A stretch of DNA of 33,796 nt from Campylobacteraceae bacterium (GTDB lineage: Bacteria > Campylobacterota > Campylobacteria > Campylobacterales > Sulfurovaceae), in assembly GCA_027076905.1 (NCBI GenBank), contig JALTGP010000099.1, positions 1 to 33,796 of the forward strand, given 5' to 3'. This document shows, piece by piece, positions 20,340 through 29,300 of this stretch (the first letter of the stretch is position 1; every line of letters starts with the position of its first letter). Below the pieces are notes generated by a model. It made no database searches. It was not told where the DNA came from and worked only from the letters and a program-made list of their open reading frames with translations. A program made the position numbers and the translations under genes.

Positions 20340-20375
20340 AATATTATATTTATTTGAAATTGGAGACTTTAGTCC
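20299..20375. repeat. Second inverted repeat interleaved with the element (20-nt arms)
   Basis: ggactaaagtctccaattcc (20299-20318) vs gaaattggagactttagtcc (20356-20375), 1 mismatch. Confidence 0.65.
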
Positions 20376-20716
20376 ATTTTACATTGGTTATGTTTCCACT
20401 TCTTTTTTAGTCTACCATCTCGGTCAAACTCTTTGGTGGTGGTGCTTCGTTTTCCATGTTTGTAGAACCATGTGTATTTAAGACTGCCTTGTCGATACTC
20501 TTTAGCAACACCGTGTTTAATCCCTTTGTGATAATACCATTTGTAGTGAACCATGCCATTTTTATAATACTCTGTCACCACGCCTTCTAATTTTCCATCT
20601 ACTTTATTAGGAAAAACAAAATGCAGTTCACCTGAGTTGTAATACTTTTTTGTATCTGCGTAACTGGTAAGTGTTAAAAGAGTTAACAGTACCAATCCTA
20701 AAAACAGTTTTTTCAT
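20369..20716 (-). CDS. Exported MORN-variant (YwqK-like) repeat protein
   Basis: Signal peptide MKKLFLGLVLLTLLTLTSYA; repeats YYNSGELHF, YYKNGMVHYKWYYHKGIKHG, YRQGSLKYTWFYKHGKR, FDRDGRLKKKW. Confidence 0.7.
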   Translation of the reverse strand: MKKLFLGLVLLTLLTLTSYADTKKYYNSGELHFVFPNKVDGKLEGVVTEYYKNGMVHYKWYYHKGIKHGVAKEYRQGSLKYTWFYKHGKRSTTTKEFDRDGRLKKKWKHNQCKMD

Positions 20717-20762
20717 AATAATCCTTTATTTATATTTTAACTACTCTTGACTTAAGGCTACC

Positions 20763-22139
20763 CTACTTAAAAAAACCGCGAAACAGCTCTTTGACTACCT
20801 CTTGCTCTTTTTCACCAATACCTAAATCTTCAAGAGTTGAGTCATCAATGTGGATGTACTCTTTGACTTTGTCAATAATCTCTCTCTCTACAAATTTTGA
20901 TGAGTCTATACTAATTTTTGGGTTATCAATTTTTCCTTTTATGGTTCCTTCAATATCTTTATTTTCTATATCAAGCGTATAGTTGGCATCAATATTCTGA
21001 TTGTCTCTATTTATAATTGCAGGGTGAATTTTTAGAGTAGTTGTTTTACTTTTTGCCTGAAAATCAAAGTCAATAAACTCTCTGTTTATCTTGGCATTTA
21101 GTGTTGTTTCATTGTATCTCTCTTTGGTTAAGTCTGGACCTTGAATTCGTTTGATTAACGTGGTAAGTTGATTTGGTAGCAGTTGTGCATTATTGAGTTT
21201 TGAGGTAAAGATACCTTTTTTTTGAGACAGGTGATAGTTGAGTTCTCCTACCATTTTTCCTCTGAATATTTGAGGATAATGTATGGTATAGATAAGTTTT
21301 TTAACAGAGATATTGGAGATGATAGCATGTAGTTTTTTATCCATAAGTGTAAAACTTAACTCTCCCTCTAAATCTTTGGTTACCCCTGTTATGGTTAGGT
21401 TTTTATCTTTTAGAATAGTACCATTTACCTCCATAGAACCTCTTAATTTTCGGTTATTTATGGGTTCAAGCTTGGAGAGGTCGGCTATTTTTAGTTGGTA
21501 GTCGCTTTGAATGGTTTTACTTTTTAGGTTATAGTTGGCTTGTTTAAAATAAAGATTGGCAAGGTTAGTTTGAAGTGAGCCTTTCGCACTAACAGTATTT
21601 TCATTGAGGTCTGCGTCAATTGTCCCATTTAGTTCTGTGTGGCTAGGGATATCTATTTTTACTCTTTTTTTGATACTCTTCTCATTAAGAAGTGCATTAT
21701 AGAGCGTAATGGTTGCTGTGGCTTTAGGATGTTTCTTTTTTATAGTAGGAATGTTAATCTGTAAACTCACCTCTCCTGAGGCATAAGGCTCTTGCTTGGT
21801 GATGCGAAGAAGCTCTTCTATTTTTCCTTGAACAATATTTATTTGAATATTGTGAATCATCTTTTTTTGTTTTTGAAGTAAAGAGAGGTCTCCTATTATT
21901 TTTATCCTTGTTAATTTGTCTACAATAACCGTAGTTCGAAGAGTATCAATATCTATTTGCAAATCTTCTATTTTAAAATCCTCTATATTCATGGCTAAAT
22001 CTTCTTTTAGCTTGGGTTTTAAATAGGCTGATAAATAGTTGCCAAGATAGGGTTTAATAATTTTGTTTCCTATGTCATTGAAAACCAAAAATATAAGTGC
22101 AAAGAGTAGACTAAGAGTGAGAAAGAGAAGCTTTTTTAT
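20763..22139 (-). CDS. AsmA-like hypothetical protein; N-terminus probably extends to an ATA codon at 22139
   Basis: Beta-rich repetitive sequence (SLQINIPTIKKK, GSLQTNLANLYF, LNAKINREFIDFDFQAK, GTIKGKIDNPKISIDSS). ORF track begins at TTG 22088, but in-frame upstream codons give (I/M)KKLLFLTLSLLFALIFLVFND after aagga. Confidence 0.6.
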   Translation of the reverse strand: MKKLLFLTLSLLFALIFLVFNDIGNKIIKPYLGNYLSAYLKPKLKEDLAMNIEDFKIEDLQIDIDTLRTTVIVDKLTRIKIIGDLSLLQKQKKMIHNIQINIVQGKIEELLRITKQEPYASGEVSLQINIPTIKKKHPKATATITLYNALLNEKSIKKRVKIDIPSHTELNGTIDADLNENTVSAKGSLQTNLANLYFKQANYNLKSKTIQSDYQLKIADLSKLEPINNRKLRGSMEVNGTILKDKNLTITGVTKDLEGELSFTLMDKKLHAIISNISVKKLIYTIHYPQIFRGKMVGELNYHLSQKKGIFTSKLNNAQLLPNQLTTLIKRIQGPDLTKERYNETTLNAKINREFIDFDFQAKSKTTTLKIHPAIINRDNQNIDANYTLDIENKDIEGTIKGKIDNPKISIDSSKFVEREIIDKVKEYIHIDDSTLEDLGIGEKEQEVVKELFRGFFK

Positions 22140-22240
22140 AAAAAATCCTTTTTAAATACTAATAATATCGGATAATTATGTAAGTATTATGAAAATTTTA
22201 ATATAATTAATTAATTTAAAATAATTTTAAGGATTAAAGA

Positions 22241-22621
22241 ATGAAAAACTGTTTAATTATATTTATATTAATGATATTCTCACATACTTTATTAGTAGCC
22301 CAAGATATTTATAGTGAGTTGGGAATATCTATTTCGAAAAAAAGAGTATCTTCACCTAATAATAGTCGTACAGCGAGAGAGGATATTTTAAAAAAGTGTA
22401 AATTAAAAAAAAATTATAAAAGAAAATTGTCCACACTCTTAAAATATTTAAAATCTGAAAAACTATCAGAAGAGGTAACACAGTATGGAGTAGGTATTGA
22501 TTACAAACTCTCCAGTCAAATTCAGTTAACAATAAATGTATTAGCCGATTTAGACATGAAAAAACCCTCTCAAATCATTAAAGACCAACAGGCAAATATT
22601 CGCTTGGCAATATCATTATAA
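22241..22621 (+). CDS. Small hypothetical exported protein
   Basis: Signal peptide MKNCLIIFILMIFSHTLLVA; C-terminal YGVGIDYKLSSQIQLTINVLADL...NIRLAISL is beta-strand-like; RBS aagga upstream. Confidence 0.6.
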   Translation: MKNCLIIFILMIFSHTLLVAQDIYSELGISISKKRVSSPNNSRTAREDILKKCKLKKNYKRKLSTLLKYLKSEKLSEEVTQYGVGIDYKLSSQIQLTINVLADLDMKKPSQIIKDQQANIRLAISL

Positions 22622-22654
22622 GAAATATTAGCTAGAATATGGGTCAAAAAAGAG

Positions 22655-24868
22655 GTGAAAATAATTTTAAAATATTTTAGATATATCATTATTATAAGTA
22701 GTATTATACTGTTACTATTTTTTCTGTTAAATTATCTCTATCCTCTAAATGTGGATAGATTAAATAAGCCCAAATCAACACTTATTTATGATAATGGAAA
22801 TCGTTTGGTCTCATTAAAGTTAAGCTCTGATGGCTTTTTGCGTATACCTATAAAGCCCAAAGAGTTAACTCCTCAGATAAAAGATACTGTTTTGGCATAT
22901 GAAGACCAATATTTTGAGCAACATTTTGGGATAAACCCCTTGGCAATTATTCGGGCTATGTGGTTTAATATTAGCAACCAAAGAACCATAGGGGCATCAA
23001 CCATTACCATGCAGGTGGCACGAATGATGCATCATCAACCCCGTACCTTAGGGCAAAAGCTTATTGAGATGTTTCAATCGCTTCAACTTGAACTTCACTA
23101 CTCTAAAGAGGAGATACTAACCTTTTATCTCAACAATGCACCATATGGAGGAAATATAGAGGGGTTTGCCTCTGCATCATTTCGATATTTTAACCTCTCT
23201 CCCTCTTCACTTTCACTCTCTCAAATCGCCTATTTGACAACTATTCCAAAAAATCCCAATGCTAACCGACCCAAAAAGAGTAGGGATATTTCCAAAATTA
23301 AAAATAGGCTTTTAAGACGAATTTATGGATTAAATCTTTTAACAAAGAGAGATTATCTTCGTGCCAAAGAGGAGAATATTTTTGTCAATATAAAAAAATT
23401 ACCTCATCAAATTCCTCATCTAACAGCCCAAATAAAACAGGAGGGCGAGGTGCATACCACCATTGATATGCATTTACAAAAAGCCACACAGAGACTCTTG
23501 ACAATAGGGGTTGATGAGGTTAAAACGTTTGGTATCCATAACTCTTCGGCTCTGATTATTGACAATCGTACCATGAGAATTGTGGCATATGTAGGTTCAA
23601 ATGATTTTTATGATAGCAAATATGGAGGACAAAATGATGGGGTACGTGCCTTGGTCTCCCCTGGTTCTACGCTGAAACCTTTGGTCTATGCACGAGCATT
23701 AGAAGAGGGTTTAATCACCCCTTTGAAAAAGGTTTATGATGTGCCACTCTTTATAGATGGTTACAAACCCACCAACTATTCCAAAGAGTATCTTGGAGAG
23801 GTGACCGCGAGTGAAGCGTTACAGTTTTCGTTAAACATCCCTGCTGTAGAGCTTGATAGGCTTCTAGGAGATAGAGGACTCTATGCCTTACTAAAAAAGG
23901 CAGATATCTCTTCATTAAAGTACAAAAAAAGTCACTATGGTTCATCCTTGGTCTTGGGAGGATGGGGCATTTCACTCCAAAATAATGCAGAACTCTTTGC
24001 GATGTTGGCAAATGGTGGTGTATACAAAAGAGCAACATATATACAAAAACCTTTGCCTTCTAATATCAGAAAAAATCTCCTAAAACCCACCTCCAGCTAT
24101 CTTATCTCCACTATCCTATCCGATGCCCCACGTCTTCACTTCTCCTCCTCATGGGAGTATATTCAAGATATGTCACGCATTGCATTTAAAACAGGAACAT
24201 CTGCCCGTGCCAAAGATATGCTTACTATCGGTTATACTCCTGACTATACCGTGGCGGTTTGGTATGGAAATTTTTCAGGAAAAGCGAGTAAATATCATGA
24301 TGGTTTCTATGCTACAGGATTGAAAATAGCTTCACCCACCATGTTCAAAATTTTTAAACTCCTAGGTAAGCAGAGTTGGTTCAGGCAACCAAAAAGTATA
24401 AAAAAAGAGCCTATCTGTCAAGATAGTATACAGATAGGCAAGTGCCAAGAGTCCATAGAGGATTATATAATAGAGGGGATAAAACCCAAATCACTCTGCC
24501 AAGCGATGAGAGCAGAAGTCCTCTCCTATCTGTTAGAAAATCAAAAGATAGAGAGTTTCTCTACCTTAGCCAAACATCAATGCTATGGTGAATGGAAAAG
24601 CTACAAACCCCTCATAACCAATCCCATACATGATAAACACTACGCACATAATCAAATGCTACCAAATGAGTTCAAAAAAACCATGATGCAGTGCTACTCT
24701 TTCGAAGAGAACAGCACTATCTATTGGCTCATAGACCATAATGAACCTGTGGTAGGTAAGTCCTCTGTTCCATTTTATAAATATCTAACTCCAAAAAATC
24801 ATACTATCTCTTGTTTAGATGAGGGGGCAAAAATACAGAGTGTGGAGGTCTATTTGGAGGAGATTTGA
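22655..24868 (+). CDS. pbpC: Penicillin-binding protein 1C (bifunctional GT51 transglycosylase/transpeptidase)
   Basis: AYEDQYFEQHFGINPLAIIRAM, GASTITMQVARM, LNNAPYGGNIEGFASASFRYF; transpeptidase motifs SPGSTLKPL, SLN, FKTGTSA. Confidence 0.92.
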   Translation: MKIILKYFRYIIIISSIILLLFFLLNYLYPLNVDRLNKPKSTLIYDNGNRLVSLKLSSDGFLRIPIKPKELTPQIKDTVLAYEDQYFEQHFGINPLAIIRAMWFNISNQRTIGASTITMQVARMMHHQPRTLGQKLIEMFQSLQLELHYSKEEILTFYLNNAPYGGNIEGFASASFRYFNLSPSSLSLSQIAYLTTIPKNPNANRPKKSRDISKIKNRLLRRIYGLNLLTKRDYLRAKEENIFVNIKKLPHQIPHLTAQIKQEGEVHTTIDMHLQKATQRLLTIGVDEVKTFGIHNSSALIIDNRTMRIVAYVGSNDFYDSKYGGQNDGVRALVSPGSTLKPLVYARALEEGLITPLKKVYDVPLFIDGYKPTNYSKEYLGEVTASEALQFSLNIPAVELDRLLGDRGLYALLKKADISSLKYKKSHYGSSLVLGGWGISLQNNAELFAMLANGGVYKRATYIQKPLPSNIRKNLLKPTSSYLISTILSDAPRLHFSSSWEYIQDMSRIAFKTGTSARAKDMLTIGYTPDYTVAVWYGNFSGKASKYHDGFYATGLKIASPTMFKIFKLLGKQSWFRQPKSIKKEPICQDSIQIGKCQESIEDYIIEGIKPKSLCQAMRAEVLSYLLENQKIESFSTLAKHQCYGEWKSYKPLITNPIHDKHYAHNQMLPNEFKKTMMQCYSFEENSTIYWLIDHNEPVVGKSSVPFYKYLTPKNHTISCLDEGAKIQSVEVYLEEI

Positions 24869-24958
24869 TATTGGTATATTAATTTTTATCTAAAAATTTT
24901 CGAATAGATAAAGCTAAATTTTGTTGATAGCTCAATCTTTATCAAATTATAGCGAAAA

Positions 24959-24977
24959 ACCACCTCCTTTAGGTGGT
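24959..24977 (-). terminator. Intrinsic terminator of the DUF2130-like gene
   Basis: On the minus strand ACCACCT-AAAGG-AGGTGGT followed by TTTTT; 7-bp perfect stem overlapping the stop codon. Confidence 0.75.
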
Positions 24978-26183
24978 GGAGTTGTCAACATAGGGTAATT
25001 CTAGTGCATCTATATGAATTATAGCTGAATTCCCTGCTATGCCCTGTAATGCACCATACATTTCGGTTGTATTTTGAAGCACTGCATCAATAGTTTTTTC
25101 ACGACGCTTCCAAGATGCCATAAGTGAACGCTTCTCTTTATCCAACTCCTCTTTCATCTTTATAAATCCATCCACAATAGCTGTCATCTGCATTGAAAAC
25201 TCATTTCCTGTCATATAACTATAAAGAAGGCTCATTTTATCGGTTCGATTCTCCTCTTTTCTAATACTCTGTTGCAACCTAATCAATGACTCTCGAAGTA
25301 AAGAGACCGAACCTTTAAACTCATCTAAAGTACAAACCCAAATACCATCAACAAAACCCATGCGTTTCATTTCACGAGGATAGACCGAAGTAACCAAAAC
25401 ACCAATATCTGCATTTACTTTTAGCATATCTTGTTTTAGTTTACTTATCCATGCTTCCGACCATGCTTTTGTATTTTTTGATTCATAACAGATAATTCCA
25501 CAATTTTGAGTCTCTCTAGTATGTACAGTCTGTATACAGTCTGCTCCAAATGCCCCTTTTTTAACCTCTTCTATATAATCAAAAGGAAACTGAGACGACA
25601 ACCAAGACTCAATAGCTACTTCCAACGCCTCGCCTTGGAGTTGCATCGACCCCTGTTCTGCTTTTCGTTGTGCATTATCAAGCTCACGTTTTATCTGCTC
25701 TAGTTGTTCATCTTTGGCTTTCATTTTGAGCTCATTTTGAGCTTCTAATGCTTTTAAAATCTTCTCCTTTTCTAAGTGTAACTCTTTACTCAATGCCAAC
25801 TGAGCTTCTACTTTTGCTTTAGATTCAATCTCCTCTTTCTCGCGTTTTAACTTCTCTATCTCTATTTTAGAGTTATTTAGCTCTTTAACCTGTTCTGATT
25901 TTTCATTTAACTCTTTTTGAAGTAGACCCATAGATTCACTCTGTTCTAAAAGCAACTCTTTTTTAAGTTCATTATAAAGTTTCTGTTTCTCACGCTTAAC
26001 CTGCTCTTTGGTTGCTTTTTTCAAACTTTCTTCAAACTTCTCTTCTTGGGTTTGAAGCATCTCAAATTGTTTTGCTAATGCCTCTTCTCTTTTTTTATTC
26101 TCTTTTTCCAGTTGATGATATAAAATTTTATTAACATCTATTTGGGTTTGACAACTTGGGCATTTTATGCTACTTTTTGACAT
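24969..26183 (-). CDS. DUF2130-like coiled-coil protein with possible PD-(D/E)xK-type core
   Basis: N-terminal IKCPSCQTQIDVNKI, long Lys/Glu coiled coil, then GAFGADCIQTV...GIICYESKNTKAWSEAWISKLKQDM...IGVLVTSVYP. Confidence 0.85.
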   Translation of the reverse strand: MSKSSIKCPSCQTQIDVNKILYHQLEKENKKREEALAKQFEMLQTQEEKFEESLKKATKEQVKREKQKLYNELKKELLLEQSESMGLLQKELNEKSEQVKELNNSKIEIEKLKREKEEIESKAKVEAQLALSKELHLEKEKILKALEAQNELKMKAKDEQLEQIKRELDNAQRKAEQGSMQLQGEALEVAIESWLSSQFPFDYIEEVKKGAFGADCIQTVHTRETQNCGIICYESKNTKAWSEAWISKLKQDMLKVNADIGVLVTSVYPREMKRMGFVDGIWVCTLDEFKGSVSLLRESLIRLQQSIRKEENRTDKMSLLYSYMTGNEFSMQMTAIVDGFIKMKEELDKEKRSLMASWKRREKTIDAVLQNTTEMYGALQGIAGNSAIIHIDALELPYVDNSTT

Positions 26184-26324
26184 TTTAGCTTTCCTTATGA
26201 TTTTTTATCTGAATTGTACTTTATTTAAGTTGTTATTATCCTATAACCCTCAAGTTTCAAAAATATCACAAAAAGACACATTTTTATGATACTTTTATGG
26301 TAAAATAAATAAAAAGTGATTATC

Positions 26325-29300
26325 ATGAAAAAATATCTCCTTCCTTTTGTTTTCACCTCGCTCCTTTTGGCTAATCCTACTGATAAACCTACTACACCTA
26401 AACCTATCCCAATAAATGATACTTTTTTATTGAAGAGTAAAACGGCTGTTTTTGATAACTCTATCTCCTATACGCATCAACCACTTCTTGATTGTGTACC
26501 ACAGATTTCGGCTGTTTATCGGGTGGAATCGGAAAAAGAGATTAAGGTGATTCCAAAAGAGGCTCTGCGTAGTGGTACGACGTATAGTTGTAAACATAAA
26601 GAGGTTCGTTTAAGTTTTACCACGGAGGCTTTGAGGGTAGAGGATGCTCGTTATCTTGCATCTGAAAAGCTTTTGAGGTTGAGCTTTTCTAATACCATTG
26701 ATAAGAAAAATTTGAAAAATGCTCTGGTGTTGCAAAAAATTGATAAACTCTCTACCACAAATTTGAAATACTCTATGCTTCAAAGTGATGGTAAAGATAT
26801 GATTTTAAAGATTAATGAACCTGTGAAAAACAGTACGATTGTTTTAAAGATTGGTAAAAAAGTACTTACTACTTATGGTAAGAGTATTGAGAACGTTTTT
26901 GAGAAGAGATTTAACCAACAACATAGAGATGAGGTGGTGTTAGATAATGAGAAAAAAGCAATGCTACTTACTGATGCTCCTCAGATGATTCCTCTCTCCA
27001 CGGGTGGGTTTGCACTTCGACTCTTTTTTGAGGATAGTTTTGTGCGTAAAACTGATAAGTATATCGAAATTGAGGGGATTGATAACTTTAGTGTAAATGC
27101 TGATAACTATATCTATCGCTCTTCTCGTAAAAAATATGGTCTATCGGATAAGCCCTACTACTACACAGATATCATCTCTTCGGAGTTCAAACCAAATACT
27201 AGCTACACCGTGACGCTTAAAAAGGGGTTGAGTACCTATAGGGAGCTAAAAGAGGATAAACACTATACCCTAAAGACAGGAGATAGAGCCAAAGGAGTTA
27301 TATTTCAAGGAGATAAACTCTATGTCTCCAATGTAGGTGATTTTGGATTCTCTTCGGTTAATATTGACAATGCCACGATTATTGTAGAGCGTCTTTTGGA
27401 TGATAACTTGCGTTATTTTCTAAATTTTGATGATGCTGATAAATCAAGTACAGAGCGTTATTCAAAAGAGGTTTTGAGTAAAAAAATCAGACTTAGTAAT
27501 CGAAAAAATGAGATTATTAAACAGAAGTTCTCTTTTAAATCTTTGGATAAAAAACTCCCTTTTGGGGTCTATAATATCACTTTACGCTATAGCGAGGTGG
27601 TGAACGAGAAGATAAAAGAACGCTCTGTCTCTAAAGTGATTTTTCTCTCAGACCTAGGAATCTCTGTGAGCCTTGCTAAAAAACAAGCGTTTATTACTGT
27701 GTTGTCTCTTAGTACAGTAAAGCCTGTAGCAGGAGCGACGGTGGAACTTTACTCCAATAATAACGATATATTAGGAACGGTGATGACCAATGATGATGGG
27801 GTTGCCGTTATAGAAAAAGAGAAGTTACTTACTAAAAATCTACTAGATGGTAGTGCTAAAGGGGTGGTGGTAAGAACAAAAGGGGATACCAACTTTTTAC
27901 CTCTAAATAGCCCAACAAATAACCTCTCTCCTTCGGATATTATGGAAAAGAGAGCACGTTTTAAAGCCCATCTCTATTTTCAATCTAAAATAGTACGACC
28001 AAAATCAAGAGTCAATGCCCTTGTTACCGTAAAAGATAGAAACTTTATCTCTGCAAATAAGTTGCCGATTAAATTGGTTTTATATAACCCAAATGGAGAT
28101 GAGGTTCATAATAAAGTATATCATACGGATAGTTATGGATTGATAGATTTTAACTATCAACTAGAGGATGCCGACCAAACAGGTCAATATAGGCTTAAAG
28201 CATGGATAGGAGATGAGTCTATAGGTGGAAAAAGATTTAAAGTCGAAGCGTTTATGCCACCAAAAATAGAAAATCATATCGCTACGAATAAAGATGTTTA
28301 TAGTAATTTAGAGCTTATTGAGTTAAATATTAGCTCGTCATATCTCTTTGGTTCACCTTCATCAGGGCTAGATGGTTCGGTTAAACTCAATGCACGAGCT
28401 GTGGAGTATTTTAATAAAGATTATAAAAACTATAGCTTCTCAAATGCTCAACTTAATAAAGATAACGTACAGTCCTATATTGATTTGGAGGAGGACTTTA
28501 CCCTTGATGAGAAGGGAAAAACCTCTCTGCTACTCTCCTCTAAAGTTACCCAAAAAGTACCCTCTGTGTTAGAGGCGATGATTGGGGTGACGGTGATGGA
28601 TGATTCTCAACCTGTCTCCAATTATAAAAAGATAAAAATCTACCCTTACAAGGCGATGGTAGGACTCTCTATTGATAAAAGTTCATTTGAAAAAGGGCAG
28701 AAACTTACTGGAAAAGCTCTCTTGATTGATCCTATAAGTGGAGAGTTGATTAATCGTAAACTCTATGCTGTTGTCAAAAAGATAAATTGGCAATATGCTT
28801 ATAGTGAGGGTAGATATCATTGGCAAAAAGAGATAAAAACGGTGGGAAGTTTTTCTCTAAACTCCAATGAAGCATTCTCTTATGCTCTTGGAGAGAATGG
28901 GGATTATGTTGTTGAAGTACATGACTATTTTGGTGGTCATTCTAGTTCGGCTACTTTTGATGTGTGGTGGTGGTCATACTCAAATATCTCTCCTAAAAAT
29001 GATTTAAAAACGATTGAGGTAAAGTTTGAAGACAGACTTTATAAAAAGGGAGATGCTATTGAGGTGAGTATCAAATCACCTATCCTAGAGGGTGAGGTCT
29101 TTTTGACACTCGAATCTGACAAAGTGGAACTCTATCGACGTATTAATCTTAAAAAAGGGGTTGCAAAAATTAGCATACCCATTGAGGTGGATATGAAGCG
29201 TGGGTTACACCTTCATGCCATTGCCATTCGTCCTTCGGATAGCCCCTCTAAGTTGATTCCTTTTAGGGCAACTGGCTATAAGTTTGTTAAACCAAATCGT

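Noticed and set aside
20275-20481. 68-aa plus-strand ORF across the inverted-repeat region
   Set aside because: Overlaps both the repeat element and the antisense of the MORN-like gene; no RBS or motif.
24907-24943. gataaag...ctttatc inverted repeat downstream of pbpC as a terminator
   Set aside because: AT-rich 7-bp arms, large bulged loop and no following T-tract; too weak to call.
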